53,109 nt of DNA from Terriglobia bacterium (GCA_020072565.1 JAIQGI010000046.1:1-53109); one strand, 5' to 3'; shown: positions 1 to 10,856, counted from the first letter of the stretch. The notes: generated from the sequence alone by a model not told the origin. A program made the numbers and translations.

Positions 1-165
1 CATCGGAATTGGGATCGCCATCGCAATCGGACCTCATAGCCGGCAAAAACCGATAACGACCGCGATAGCGATTGCGATATCGATCCCGATACCGACGTTC
101 ACCAACCGGATAATATGAGCTTTTCATGCGTCATAAGGTGCGCCATGGCGCATGGGGGACTGCCT
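1..165 (+). repeat. Dispersed hexamer-core repeat, copy A
   Basis: The first ~110 bases alternate variants of the hexamers ATCGCA, ATCGGG and ATCGAT, interrupted by a short GCCGGCAAAAACCGAT segment. A hairpin-prone flank around 126-160 follows, where CATGCG and GCGCATG face each other. The same order of blocks occurs at 36945-37085 (same strand) and 29015-29147 (opposite strand). The copy may be cut by the window edge. It lies upstream of tilS and carries no gene that I can support; open frames through it are low-complexity. Confidence 0.75.
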
Positions 166-335
166 CGAAAATAGACGTTGCCGGGCGCGGTCGGGCCGCC
201 CGCGCCCACCAAGTGGGTCGCGTCTGGCAGCCGCGACCCTCCCCATGTCTCCCGACATCGTCCCGATTTTCGTGCGCTGCAGAGTGCGGCTATCCCGCGC
301 ACAAAGGCCACGGATGTGGTAAAAATGTAAAACAC

Positions 336-1751
336 ATGAGAGAAAGGATGAGATTTGCAGCACTGGAACTCCGGGTGCTCAGGACCGTTCGAAAGTTCGG
401 GATGCTGCGGCAGGGGGAGCACGTGCTGGTCGCGGCATCGGGCGGAGCCGACTCGATGGCGCTGCTGCTCTGCCTGCACGATCTGGCTGTTCCTATGAAC
501 CTGAAACTGACCGTGGCGCATTTCAATCACGGCATCCGCGGCACGGAAGCGGATGAGGACGAGGAGTTCGTGCGCAGGGTGAGCGCGGACCTCGGCTGGC
601 CTTTCCTCTCCGAATCGGCCGATCTGAAGTCGGTCGCTGCCGCCGGGAAGAGAAACCTGGAAGAGGCCGCCCGCGAGGCGCGCTATGAATTCCTGAAACG
701 CGCCGCGGCCCGCACAGGCACGGACAAGATTGCGACCGGCCACAATCTGAACGATCAGGCCGAGACGATCCTCTTCCGCCTGCTGCGCGGCAGCGGGCCC
801 GGCGGCTTCGAGGGTATCCGCCCCGTGATCGGCGGCCGTATTATCCGTCCTCTGCTCGAATGCTCCCGGCTACGGATTCTGGAGTTCCTGTCCGAGCGTA
901 AAGCCGCCTACCGCGAGGATTCGACCAACCGGGACCTGCGCCTGCGGAGAAACCGCATCCGGAAGGAGTTGATTCCTTACCTCGAAGAGCACTTCAATCC
1001 CCGGCTGATCGCCACTCTTGCCCGCGAGGCTGCACTGGCACGCGCGGCTGATGAATTCCTCGAACACCATGCCCGCATGGAATTTGAAAGCATGCGCACC
1101 GTTTTGCCGGACGGGGTCTCGCTGCCGGCGCCCCGGCTTCTGCAGCTGGCTCTCCCCCTGGGGCGCCAGATCGTGCGCCACGCGCTGCGTGAAGTCCTTG
1201 GATCGCTGCGGGGCATTGAAATGGTCCACATCGAGGAGATCCTGCGCCTTTGCGGGCCGGCCCGGAGCGGAAGGCGCATCGAGTTGCCGGCCGGGATCGG
1301 AGCCCAGCGCATCCTGGATGAGCTCGAGTTGGTCCGAAGGAGCCGCGAGGCGTCGGTGAGCTTCTCATATCAGCTTGCCGTACCGGGGCGTTGTCTGGTC
1401 CCGGAGGCGGGATTGGAATTCTTCGCTTCTCGCGAGCCGGAAGCGAACCCGGCCGCATTGCCGCAGAGCGAGGGGATCGCCTGCGCGCTCCTCAATCCGG
1501 ATAATTTGCCCCCGGTACTGACCATCCGCTCGCGTCTCCCCGGCGACCGCTACGGAGGTCCCGGTCACCGGAAAGTGAAGAAGATGCTGCTCGCCGCCCG
1601 ATTTCCGTTGCCTGCACGCGCTGGGCTTCCCATGGTCGTAGTGGGGGAAGCAGTAGTCTGGGTACCGGGATTCAGGCCGGCAAAAACCTTTGCAGCCAAA
1701 GCCGGTTCCGGCCGATCTATCCGTATTGAGGCCAGACGGTTGCCGATCTAA
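336..1751 (+). CDS. tilS: tRNA(Ile)-lysidine synthase TilS
   Basis: This is an ATP-dependent enzyme that converts the wobble cytidine of the CAU anticodon of tRNA-Ile2 to lysidine, so that the tRNA reads AUA; it acts in the cytosol. The N-terminal PP-loop signature SGGADS is at residues 35-40, followed by the family's HFNHGIRG block and the C-terminal TilS domain (LPGDRY near the end). The length of 471 aa is normal. The frame stays open upstream to 126, but that part is low-complexity repeat, so I start at ATG 336. ATG 348 is the alternative, and neither has a strong ribosome-binding site. ftsH follows after a 326-bp gap, a frequently seen order. Confidence 0.93.
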   Translation: MRERMRFAALELRVLRTVRKFGMLRQGEHVLVAASGGADSMALLLCLHDLAVPMNLKLTVAHFNHGIRGTEADEDEEFVRRVSADLGWPFLSESADLKSVAAAGKRNLEEAAREARYEFLKRAAARTGTDKIATGHNLNDQAETILFRLLRGSGPGGFEGIRPVIGGRIIRPLLECSRLRILEFLSERKAAYREDSTNRDLRLRRNRIRKELIPYLEEHFNPRLIATLAREAALARAADEFLEHHARMEFESMRTVLPDGVSLPAPRLLQLALPLGRQIVRHALREVLGSLRGIEMVHIEEILRLCGPARSGRRIELPAGIGAQRILDELELVRRSREASVSFSYQLAVPGRCLVPEAGLEFFASREPEANPAALPQSEGIACALLNPDNLPPVLTIRSRLPGDRYGGPGHRKVKKMLLAARFPLPARAGLPMVVVGEAVVWVPGFRPAKTFAAKAGSGRSIRIEARRLPI

Positions 1752-2077
1752 GGGCTACCCCGGATCCAGGGAGCGGTGAAGCGATTCCTCGATGAGAATA
1801 GTGTCAGGTGGCGCTTTCCTCCTGTCTCCTGACTCCTTGTAAGCGAAACTATTTGGTGATTTTGGCGTCTATAAGGAATGTGTGGGCAGGTGGAAGCGGT
1901 TCAATATGCAATGACTTAAAAACATAGAGCCTTGCAGGGTTATCCTAGGAAACCTTTCCCGGCGTCTGGTATAATCTGGTTTGTGGGTTTCGCAGCCCAA
2001 TTTCTTAGTCAGCTCATTCATAGTACGCAGTGCGGAGCTGTTGCGGGGCGCAAAGGAACCCATCGGAGGTTTTTGCT
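1752..2077 (+). promoter_or_regulatory. tilS-ftsH gap with extended -10 promoter at 1967-1975
   Basis: The 326-bp gap holds no gene that I can support. It contains TGGTATAAT at 1967-1975, an extended -10 element (TGnTATAAT), about 100 bases before the ftsH start. No convincing -35 hexamer is present at 16-18 bp, which is usual for extended -10 promoters. The assignment to ftsH rests on position and orientation only. Confidence 0.5.
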
Positions 2078-4000
<1,923 letters not shown>

Positions 4001-4010
4001 TATTTTGGGG

Positions 4011-4093
4011 AGTGCGGGGGCATGACGCCGCTTTCTATCAGCTTGGGAATGTCGACGGTCGTGATTTTCAAAGCGGCGTCATGACGCCGCACT
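4011..4093. repeat. Inverted repeat with 24-bp arms after ftsH
   Basis: Arms 4011-4034 and 4070-4093 are reverse complements with 2 mismatches in 24; the inner 14 bases (CATGACGCCGCTTT and its complement) are perfect. A 35-base loop separates them. Each arm itself contains CATGACGCCGC, so the module also reads as a direct repeat. It lies 10 bases after the ftsH stop. No T-tract follows, so it resembles a REP or MITE-like element more than an intrinsic terminator. Confidence 0.8.
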
Positions 4094-4182
4094 TCAAAGT
4101 TACCGCAGCTCGAAGTTGTGACGTCAATTAATAATTGACCGCGACCTGGGGAAAGGGCGCGGGACATCGCCGAACAATACGC

Positions 4183-5055
4183 ATGCCCTACGCCGGCTCC
4201 CGCAGGCATTTTCGAATCAGGGCCCGCGACACGGTCCTGGATCTCGGATCCAGAACCCTGATCATGGGTATTCTCAATGTCACGCCTGATTCTTTTTCGG
4301 ACGGAGGTGCGTTCTTCGAAACCGCCCGGGCGGTGGAGCGCGCCTGGCGCATCGCGGAGGAGGGCGCCGACATACTGGATGTCGGCGGTGAATCGACGAG
4401 GCCCGGGTCGCAGGGAGTGAGCGCCGAGGAGGAGCTGCGCCGCATCCTGCCGGTGCTCGAGGCGCTGATGGAAAAGTATCCGTTGCCGGTTTCGATCGAC
4501 ACCTCCAAATCCGAGGTCGGCCGCGCCGCCTTGGAGAGAGGCGCCGTCCTGGTCAATGACATTACGGCCTTTGGGAAAGATCCCGCGCTGGGGGAGGCAG
4601 TGTCCTCCTTCGGAGCAGGCGTCATTCTCATGCACATGAGAGGGGAACCAGGCACCATGCAGAAGCTGCCGCCGAGCCCCGACATCCTCGGGGAGATCGA
4701 GGAGTGGGCGGGCCGGGTGTCGGACCGGGCTCAGGCACTGGGCGTGGCGCGGGACAGGATCATCCTGGATCCCGGGATCGGCTTCGGCAAGACAGTGAGC
4801 CAGAATCTGCAGATCATCCTCAACCTGGACCGCCTGGCTGCGGCCGGATTTCCGGTTCTGGTCGGCACCTCCCGGAAGTCGTTCATCGGCAGAATCCTGT
4901 CGGATCCGGCGGCGGACCGGATCTGGGGAAGCGCCGCAGCCGTGGCCGCATCCATTCTCAGCGGAGCTCACATGGTCCGCGTCCACGACGTGGCAGCGAT
5001 GCGCGATGTCGCGCGCGTCACGGACGCGCTCCTCAGCGAAAGGGTGAGCGAGTGA
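4183..5055 (+). CDS. folP: Dihydropteroate synthase FolP
   Basis: The enzyme joins p-aminobenzoate to 6-hydroxymethyl-dihydropterin pyrophosphate in folate synthesis and is the sulfonamide target. The whole family signature is present in order: GILNVTPDSFSDGG, DVGGESTRPGS, SIDTSK, VNDITAF, DPGIGFGKT, GTSRKSFIG and RVHDVAAM. It is 290 aa from ATG 4183, a normal size. A TTG at 4135 is also in frame, but the added residues are not family-like and neither start has a clear ribosome-binding site. The stop overlaps the cdaA start as GTGA, so the two are probably translationally coupled. Confidence 0.95.
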   Translation: MPYAGSRRHFRIRARDTVLDLGSRTLIMGILNVTPDSFSDGGAFFETARAVERAWRIAEEGADILDVGGESTRPGSQGVSAEEELRRILPVLEALMEKYPLPVSIDTSKSEVGRAALERGAVLVNDITAFGKDPALGEAVSSFGAGVILMHMRGEPGTMQKLPPSPDILGEIEEWAGRVSDRAQALGVARDRIILDPGIGFGKTVSQNLQIILNLDRLAAAGFPVLVGTSRKSFIGRILSDPAADRIWGSAAAVAASILSGAHMVRVHDVAAMRDVARVTDALLSERVSE

Positions 5056-5882
5056 CCCCGTACTCTGACATCATCTCGGGATTGTCGCAGTACGCTCCCC
5101 GCACGTTCCGCGACCTCATCGACATCCTGATCGTTGCCTTCCTCATATACCGCTTCCTCCTGCTCCTGCGCGGAACCCGGGGCGCGCAGATGACGCTCGG
5201 CCTCGTTGTCCTGGTGTGCTTCTATGCTCTCACCAAGTACTACCGACTGCGTACCCTGGAGTGGCTCTTCACCAACCTGTTCACTTATGTGGTCTTCGCC
5301 ATCATCGTGCTCTTCCAGAATGAAATCCGGCGCGGGCTGGCGGGCATCGGAAGGACATCCTGGTTCGGCGGACATCGCAGGAGCCCCGCCAAGGAGGAAT
5401 TCGAGGAGATCATCCTCGCGGCAACAACCCTGGCTTCGAAAAAAATAGGCGCCCTGATCGTCGTGGAACGCGACATCGGATTGAAGAACTACGCGGAGAG
5501 CGGCATCGCCCTGGACTCCATACCGACCTATGACCTGCTGGTCACGATCTTCAGCCCGAACACGCCGCTTCATGACGGCGCGGTCATCGTTCAGCAGAAC
5601 CGGATTATCGCCGCCGGGTGCTTCCTGCCGCTGACGCTGGATCCGCACCTCAGCAAGGAGTTGGGAACCAGGCACCGGGCCGCCATCGGCATCACGGAGG
5701 AGACCGATGCCGTCGCCATCATCGTATCCGAGGAAACCGGCACCATCTCCGCCGCAATCGAGGGGAAGATCACGCGCAACCTCGACGGCGCCGGTCTGCG
5801 CGACGTTCTGCTGGCGGCCATGCAAGGCAAGTCCGCGGGTGCCGACGAAGAACTTGTGACGGAACGGCAGCAAGTCGTATGA
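5052..5882 (+). CDS. cdaA: Diadenylate cyclase CdaA
   Basis: This membrane enzyme condenses two ATP molecules into c-di-AMP, a second messenger that controls potassium and osmolyte transport and wall homeostasis. Three hydrophobic segments occupy the first ~90 residues, followed by a DAC domain with the DGA motif (D175 in LHDGAVIV) and the RHR motif (R207-R209). It starts at GTG 5052, overlapping the folP stop by 4 nt. The frame is open far upstream, but that part is the folP region read in another frame. It is 276 aa, typical for CdaA. The neighbours cdaR and glmM are the classical partners, and CdaR and GlmM both modulate CdaA activity in Gram-positive bacteria. Confidence 0.95.
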   Translation: MTPYSDIISGLSQYAPRTFRDLIDILIVAFLIYRFLLLLRGTRGAQMTLGLVVLVCFYALTKYYRLRTLEWLFTNLFTYVVFAIIVLFQNEIRRGLAGIGRTSWFGGHRRSPAKEEFEEIILAATTLASKKIGALIVVERDIGLKNYAESGIALDSIPTYDLLVTIFSPNTPLHDGAVIVQQNRIIAAGCFLPLTLDPHLSKELGTRHRAAIGITEETDAVAIIVSEETGTISAAIEGKITRNLDGAGLRDVLLAAMQGKSAGADEELVTERQQVV

Positions 5883-5887
5883 CCCGG

Positions 5888-5993
5888 ATTATTCATGAAT
5901 GTGCGACCAAGATGCAGTTTTGGACGCGGAAAGACGCTGGCCGATGCCGACCGTTCGGTCTTGGCCGGCGTGCGATTCTGCTTCATGAATGAT
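5888..5993. repeat. Folded intergenic element between cdaA and cdaR
   Basis: The 174-bp gap between cdaA and cdaR contains a strong hairpin at 5935-5970. Its arms CGCTGGCC and GGCCGGCG enclose a second stem, CGACCG/CGGTC. Outside it, ATTCATGAAT-like blocks at 5891-5900 and about 5981-5990 face each other. Just downstream, TGAGTCATGAGTGATGAGT resembles the repeats ahead of dusB (18150-18284). No T-run follows the hairpin, so termination is uncertain. Confidence 0.5.
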
Positions 5994-6056
5994 TCGGGAT
6001 GAGTCATGAGTGATGAGTGTTCCTGCTTTTCCCTCATCCCTCATTCCCAAGAGAAA

Positions 6057-6998
6057 ATGAGAGAAGCGTTCAGATTTATCAAAGACCTGATCTTGAAGAA
6101 CTGGTGGCTGAAGCTGGCCGCAATCCTGTTGGCTTACGCGCTTTGGATCATGGTGCGCGGCGCCGAAGGGGAACGGGTTTTCACCGTGCCGTTGGTCGTG
6201 CAGATTCCCCGCGGCATGGAGATCGTGAACGAGCGCCCGAATTCCGTGGAGATTGCAGCGCTGGGCGCCCCCAATCTGACCGGCAGTCTGCCGAATCTGA
6301 CGTACACGATCGATCTTCAGTCGGCGGGCGAAGGAGAGCAGACGGTGTCCTTGACTCCGGATGGAGTCCATGTCAGCCCGGGGTCTGGCCTCACGGTGAT
6401 CCGGGTGAATCCGGCACGCGCAACGTTCGTCTTGGAGCGGGTCATCGCGAAGGATGTACCGGTCAGAGTCCCGATCCAGGGAAGTCCCGCCGCCGGGCTT
6501 GATATCTACACGGCGGCCTGCCGGCCGATTTCCGTGCATATCAGCGGGCCCCGCTCGGCCATCATTCCCATCAGGGGGGTGGAAACCGATCCCGTGTCCC
6601 TCGCGGGACAGAGACAGTCATTTCAGACGACGGTGAATCTGAATGTCCGGAATGCCGATATACATACCAGCCCGACTGCTGTTGAGGTGGATGTCGAGCT
6701 GGGACCGCACCGCGAGACGCGCACGCTGAGAATTCCGGTTACGGTGCTCGATGATGCAGGATATGATGTCAGCCCGCCGTCCCTTTCGGTGAGCGTGCTG
6801 GTGCCCGTGACTTTCAAGCGGCAGCTTGCGGCTGAGGATTTCAGCGCTACGGTATCGGTGCCGAACTCCGAGCCGCTCTCGAGTCGCATGGCCGCAAAGC
6901 CTGCTGTGGAGATTACCAAGGAACTCGGAACCGGGATTGTGATCAAACAGGTTAGCCCGCAGGAGGTTACATTGCTCCGGAGAGCAAGGAAGAAGTGA
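6057..6998 (+). CDS. cdaR: YbbR-domain protein CdaR
   Basis: This is the likely regulator of CdaA: a single N-terminal membrane helix (about residues 13-32) followed by tandem extracytoplasmic YbbR domains, which are beta-rich repeats of about 80-90 residues. It is 313 aa from ATG 6057. An upstream ATG at 6006 would add 17 residues encoded by repeat-like sequence (TGAGTGATGAGTG), so the later start is preferred, though its ribosome-binding site is weak. The stop TGA shares one base with the glmM ATG. Identification rests on the fold pattern and on the cdaA-cdaR-glmM order. Sequence is poorly conserved in this family. Confidence 0.87.
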   Translation: MREAFRFIKDLILKNWWLKLAAILLAYALWIMVRGAEGERVFTVPLVVQIPRGMEIVNERPNSVEIAALGAPNLTGSLPNLTYTIDLQSAGEGEQTVSLTPDGVHVSPGSGLTVIRVNPARATFVLERVIAKDVPVRVPIQGSPAAGLDIYTAACRPISVHISGPRSAIIPIRGVETDPVSLAGQRQSFQTTVNLNVRNADIHTSPTAVEVDVELGPHRETRTLRIPVTVLDDAGYDVSPPSLSVSVLVPVTFKRQLAAEDFSATVSVPNSEPLSSRMAAKPAVEITKELGTGIVIKQVSPQEVTLLRRARKK

Positions 6999-8350
6999 TG
7001 GGGAGCTTATTTGGAACGGACGGGATCCGGGGCATTGCCGGAGAGCCGCCGCTTGATCGGGATGACGTGTATCGGATCGGCTACTGCCTGACGGGCTACC
7101 TCAGGTCGATGCACCTGCAGCCGAGGCTTCTGATCGGCCGGGACACGCGCATGTCGGGCCCCTGGATCGAGGGCCTGCTCCGGCACGCGATCGCAGATGC
7201 GGGCGGAACCGCCGAGATGTGCGGTGTGGTATCCACCCCGGCAGTTTCGTTTTTTACCAGGAAAACTGCGGCCCATGCCGGCATCATGATCAGCGCTTCG
7301 CACAATCCCTTCCAGGACAACGGAATCAAGATCTTCTCCGCGCACGGGATCAAGTTCAACGATGCGGTGGAGGAGGAACTGGAAACGCACATACTCACCT
7401 GCAGTCTCGCGGCACCGGCCGGGTTCAGCAGCGATCCCGGCGCCGTCGAACTCCAACTCTCCGTCGTACCGCGGTACCAGGATCTTTATGCGGACTACCT
7501 GAGTGCCTGCCTCGCTCCCGGTTTCAGCCTGACGCGGATGCGCCTGGTCGTGGACTGCGCCCATGGATCGCTCTCCTACATCGCTCCCTCGTTTCTGCGG
7601 GCCCTCGGCGCCGATGTGCATGCCATCCACTGCCAACCCGACGGGCGCAACATAAACCTCAAGGCCGGCACGCTCCACCTCGACGCGCTGCAACAGGAGG
7701 TTCAGGCGCGCAAGGCCGACATCGGCATCGCATTTGACGGCGATGCCGATCGGGCACTGTTTGTGGACTCCGCCGGACGGATCCACGATGGCGACGACGT
7801 GCTCTATCTGCTCGCCCGTTACTACGACCTCGAGGATGCGCCGCGCGTGGTGGTGGGCACCGTCATGGCGAACCTGGGCCTCGAGGTGGCGCTGGGGAAC
7901 ATCGGTTTCCACCTTGTGCGCACGGCGGTCGGCGATCGGTACGTGCTTGAAGAGATGCTGCGCCGCGGCGCCGTGCTCGGAGGCGAGCAGTCAGGGCACA
8001 TCATCATGACGCGCCTGGCCCGTACCGGCGACGGCCTGCTTACGGCCTTGAAGGTTCTGGAAATCCTAGTAAAGCAGGACCAGGATTTTGCGGCCCTGTG
8101 CAGTCCTGTGAGACGCTTCCCGCAGGTGCTGCTCAATGTGAGCGTGCGCGAAAAAGTCCTCTTGGAAGACATCCCCGGCCTGCGCGACGCCGAAGCCGCC
8201 TGCAAAAAGAAGCTGGGCGCGCACAGCCGCATCCTGTTGCGTTATTCGGGCACCGAAAGACTGGCTCGCGTGATGGTCGAAGGTGAAAACGAACAGGCAG
8301 TGCAGCAAGCCGCACGACACCTCGCCGCCTTCTTCGAAAACATGCCTTGA
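6998..8350 (+). CDS. glmM: Phosphoglucosamine mutase GlmM
   Basis: The enzyme interconverts glucosamine-6-phosphate and glucosamine-1-phosphate, feeding UDP-GlcNAc for peptidoglycan and LPS. The N-terminus GSLFGTDGIRG is diagnostic. The phosphoserine loop ISASHNP carries the active serine at residue 101, the metal loop DGDADR follows, and the C-terminal phosphate-binding loop RYSGTERLARVM is present. It is 450 aa, the usual length. ATG 6998 overlaps the cdaR stop as TGATG, with GGAAGAAG just upstream. It ends the folP-cdaA-cdaR-glmM module. Confidence 0.96.
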   Translation: MGSLFGTDGIRGIAGEPPLDRDDVYRIGYCLTGYLRSMHLQPRLLIGRDTRMSGPWIEGLLRHAIADAGGTAEMCGVVSTPAVSFFTRKTAAHAGIMISASHNPFQDNGIKIFSAHGIKFNDAVEEELETHILTCSLAAPAGFSSDPGAVELQLSVVPRYQDLYADYLSACLAPGFSLTRMRLVVDCAHGSLSYIAPSFLRALGADVHAIHCQPDGRNINLKAGTLHLDALQQEVQARKADIGIAFDGDADRALFVDSAGRIHDGDDVLYLLARYYDLEDAPRVVVGTVMANLGLEVALGNIGFHLVRTAVGDRYVLEEMLRRGAVLGGEQSGHIIMTRLARTGDGLLTALKVLEILVKQDQDFAALCSPVRRFPQVLLNVSVREKVLLEDIPGLRDAEAACKKKLGAHSRILLRYSGTERLARVMVEGENEQAVQQAARHLAAFFENMP

Positions 8351-8440
8351 AAATCTCACCGCAGAGAAAATAAACCGCGGATACCCCGCTCCGTGTACTC
8401 TGCATCCTCTGCGGCCTCAGCCTTGAGGCTTTGTTTCTCG
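8351..8440 (+). repeat. Degenerate CGCAGAG-type repeat
   Basis: The region starts with CACCGCAGAGAAAATAAACC and continues with CTCTGCATCCTCTGCGGCCT and TTGAGGC blocks: short units of about 8-9 bases in both orientations. Similar stretches are at 9145-9180, 19290-19345, 24195-24290, 28915-28965, 29155-29205 and 40060-40125. The rest of the glmM-DinB gap (8441-8611) shows nothing clear. Confidence 0.55.
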
Positions 8441-8611
8441 TCTAATTTCCTGCCCGCGTTCAGATTGTCGAAATTCAGGATGGCGTTGAATACCAGGAAA
8501 TAGCTGCCGTGGTTCGCGGCCAGGTCCGAAGTGTCATCGGAGCCGAGCAGCAGAGTGCCTGGCGTGCTCGTTGGTATGGGGATCCTTCGCTTCGTAAAGT
8601 TCTCCGAAATC

Positions 8612-9103
8612 TCAGCGGGCGGCGAGACGCTCGATCGCCGCGACGTGGTTCCGATCATGATCGACAAGATGGGTCACGATCTGTCGCAGGGTGAGTGCGC
8701 CGTAACTCGGGTGCTGTCCCCCTTTATTCCAGGCCGAACGCGGGAGCGATTTCAGCAACGCGATGTCGCCGGCGCGCAATACCTTGAAGCAGGCAAGCGC
8801 GCTCTTCATGGGCTGTTCCCGGTATTGAAGGTGTTTCGCCCATGCCTCCTGATCGAAGGCCATCAGGGTGGCGTGCGGCTCGGAAATTATCATGCGATAG
8901 CGCAGCCCGTACACCAGTTCGCAATCAGCCAGGTGGCAGACGATCTCTTTCGCCGACCATTTGCCGGGGGCAGGCCGGGCGGAGGCCTGCTTCGCGTTGA
9001 ATCCCTGGGCGAGCCGGTCCAGGCGGCGTGGGGTGCCGGCCAGGCTCTTCAAAGCTTCGTCTATGGAATAGGCATGGTTCTTGTTGCACAATGGGCAGGA
9101 CAT
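8612..9103 (-). CDS. DinB-family protein
   Basis: This is a 163-residue four-helix-bundle protein of the DinB/YfiT type, a class that usually binds a metal through three histidines and often acts as a thiol-dependent transferase or has no known role. The signature stretches WSAKEIVCHLADCE and HLVDHDRNHV supply the histidines. The start at 9103 has AAGGAG 6 nt upstream; an in-frame ATG at 9124 lacks that support. The first residues, SCPLCNKNH, contain a CxxC pair, which is unusual for DinB and may bind zinc. It is a lone gene between glmM and the next minus-strand gene. The substrate cannot be told. Confidence 0.82.
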   Translation of the reverse strand: MSCPLCNKNHAYSIDEALKSLAGTPRRLDRLAQGFNAKQASARPAPGKWSAKEIVCHLADCELVYGLRYRMIISEPHATLMAFDQEAWAKHLQYREQPMKSALACFKVLRAGDIALLKSLPRSAWNKGGQHPSYGALTLRQIVTHLVDHDRNHVAAIERLAAR

Positions 9104-9177
9104 ATGCGGCTCCTTCGTCAGCATTTTGTCTTGAACGATATCATAAAAGCATTCTCTGCGCCCTCTGCGTTGAGAGG

Positions 9178-10176
9178 TCAGAGCGCCCGGAACCGGAAGA
9201 CGCGGAGGCCGTCTTCGCCATCGGCCAGAAAGATGCGGATCGTGCCGCCAGATTCCGCTATGGCTTTCACGCCGAGGGATGTGCCGCGAGTCGGCACCTC
9301 CTTAACCAGGTGCGGGTGGCGGAGATCACGAATGTCGAGCACGGCAAGACCGCGCTTCCAATTGGCAACGAACAGGTAATTGCGGCACAGGGCGACGCCG
9401 TGAGCCCAGCCGCCGGTCTCCGGGTGAGGCGCATCCGTGGGATTGAGGCCGAGCGCGTGGCGCGCGATCAGGGAAGGGGTGCCGTCGGCGTCGAATGCCA
9501 CGAGCGAGACGCCGCCGTGTCCCTCGGCAACCGCAGCGACGGTATTGCCCGCCGCTTCCCCAAGGGCGATGCAGATCGACGTCGCCGGCGAGGGGAGCGC
9601 AGCGATCTCCACCGGAGTTTCCGGCCGGCGCACGTCAACGACACGCAGCCCGTAGTTCCAGTCCGCCAGCAGCGCACGATCGCCCCAGAGCTTGACATCG
9701 TGAGACCACCCGGGTGTCGGCAGCTCGGCTAAGAGGCGGAGATCCGATTTGCCGAGGACCACGACGACCAGGCCGTGCGAGCCATAGGCGGCAAAGGCCA
9801 GTTCGTCCCTGGTCACGACGGCATTGGCGATGTCTCCGTTCGCAAACCGCGCCCGGACCGCCCCGGTTGGGGAGACAAGCACCAGCCCTTCGAAGCGGGC
9901 CGCAAGCAAAGGTCTGCCGGCATGGGGCGCCAGGGAGATGATATCCTGCACGGGGGCGAAGATCCGGGGTGCCGCCCAGCCTGCGGCCCAATCGAAAATC
10001 AGATAGCCGCCCTGGCGATCCGACACATACAGCAATTGCGATTCCACTGCGACATCGTGCGCCCACCCGGCCGTGTTATAGTGAGCAATCTCCTCGATGA
10101 CCGGTCTGCGGCCTCCGGTGCATGCCGGCATCGCGCCGAGCACCAATGCTGCCGTCCAGATGAAAAATGACTTCAT
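9178..10176 (-). CDS. LVIVD-repeat beta-propeller lipoprotein
   Basis: This predicted exported protein of 332 aa begins [19 protein letters not shown], a signal peptide with a possible lipobox cysteine at residue 19 (M-P-A-C, not canonical). The mature part is made of repeats of about 40-45 residues with the pattern GWAHDV/GWSHDV/GWAHGV, then LYVSD or LFVANW, then GL.V.D.R, as in LVIVD/beta-propeller surface proteins. I start at 10176; the open frame runs up to 10266, but that part is repeat sequence. Function is unknown. The fold suggests a binding scaffold at the outer membrane or in the periplasm. Confidence 0.72.
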   Translation of the reverse strand: MKSFFIWTAALVLGAMPACTGGRRPVIEEIAHYNTAGWAHDVAVESQLLYVSDRQGGYLIFDWAAGWAAPRIFAPVQDIISLAPHAGRPLLAARFEGLVLVSPTGAVRARFANGDIANAVVTRDELAFAAYGSHGLVVVVLGKSDLRLLAELPTPGWSHDVKLWGDRALLADWNYGLRVVDVRRPETPVEIAALPSPATSICIALGEAAGNTVAAVAEGHGGVSLVAFDADGTPSLIARHALGLNPTDAPHPETGGWAHGVALCRNYLFVANWKRGLAVLDIRDLRHPHLVKEVPTRGTSLGVKAIAESGGTIRIFLADGEDGLRVFRFRAL

Positions 10177-10183
10177 GGCACGA

Positions 10184-10260
10184 ATCTTAACCACAAAGCC
10201 TGCGAAGACCTCAAAGAAATTACCATCATTCGTGGTTGTTCGTGGTTTGCTTTTAAAGAG
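10184..10260. repeat. ACCACAAA / CGTGGTT repeat
   Basis: TTAACCACAAAGCCTGCGAA and ATTCGTGGTTGTTCGTGGTT face each other across the gap between the LVIVD lipoprotein and hldE-C. It belongs to the same loose family as 10794-10856, 32752-32800 and 46088-46143. Confidence 0.55.
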
Positions 10261-10287
10261 GGGCATCTGCTATTCTCCAGCCTCGTC

Positions 10288-10794
10288 ATGGCAATTCCCA
10301 AGCTGAAAACTCTCGATGAAGTGGTGCAGATCCGGAAGCGGCTGCGCCGCGAAGGGAAGAAGATCGTTTTCACCAACGGCTGCTTTGATCTCCTTCATGC
10401 AGGGCACGTGCGCTACCTCAATCAGGCGCGCTCCCTGGGCGACGTGCTGGTCGTCGGACTCAACAGCGACGACTCAGTCCGCGCTCTCAAAGGTGAGGGG
10501 CGTCCCCTCGTGCCCGAAGGGGAGCGGGCCGAGGTTCTTGCAGCGCTGGCGTGCATCGACTATATTTTTATATTCGATGATCATACGCCCGGGCGCGTCA
10601 TCGATGCCATTGTTCCCGATGTTCTGGTCAAGGGTGCTGACTGGGGGGTCTCCGAAATTGTCGGCCGTGAAACCGTGGAGAACGCAGGGGGCACCGTCCA
10701 CAGCATTCCTCTGGTAGAAGGCACCTCCACAACCGCCATCATCAGGAAGATCCTGAGCCGGTTCGGATCATCGAAAAAGCACACGAATGGTTGA
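10288..10794 (+). CDS. rfaE2: D-glycero-beta-D-manno-heptose 1-phosphate adenylyltransferase
   Basis: The enzyme transfers AMP from ATP to heptose 1-phosphate, giving ADP-heptose for the LPS inner core. It corresponds to the C-terminal half of E. coli HldE and is encoded here as a separate protein of 168 aa. Nucleotidyltransferase motifs are clear: [13 protein letters not shown] (HxGH) near residues 29-41, VKGADW, and EGTSTTAII near the C-terminus. The kinase half is not in the window. Its stop codon abuts an imperfect palindrome (10794-10856). Presence of this gene supports a didermic host that makes heptose-containing LPS. Confidence 0.93.
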   Translation: MAIPKLKTLDEVVQIRKRLRREGKKIVFTNGCFDLLHAGHVRYLNQARSLGDVLVVGLNSDDSVRALKGEGRPLVPEGERAEVLAALACIDYIFIFDDHTPGRVIDAIVPDVLVKGADWGVSEIVGRETVENAGGTVHSIPLVEGTSTTAIIRKILSRFGSSKKHTNG

Positions 10795-10842
10795 AACCGC
10801 GAAGCACACGAAAGAAACGAAGACTCAATTCGTGGGTCTCGT

Positions 10843-10856
<14 letters not shown>
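10794..10856. repeat. Imperfect palindrome between rfaE2 and mfd
   Basis: The arms 10794-10821 and 10829-10856 match as reverse complements at 22 of 28 positions; the outer ten bases (AAACCGCGAA) are perfect, and the loop is 7 bases. The left arm starts on the last base of the rfaE2 stop, and the right arm contains the ATG at 10843, the most upstream possible mfd start. It could act as a terminator, but no T-run follows. Confidence 0.75.

Noticed and set aside
1-110. CRISPR or satellite array from the ATCG hexamers
   Set aside because: No regular repeat-spacer structure; units vary and the flanks recur as a unit elsewhere, so it is a dispersed repeat.
126-335. 70-residue N-terminal extension of TilS
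   Set aside because: Encoded by repeat-flank sequence, with no homology to the family and no ribosome-binding site.
5882-6056. c-di-AMP riboswitch near cdaA/cdaR
   Set aside because: The hairpin lacks the ydaO-type conserved loops, and position between cdaA and cdaR would be odd.
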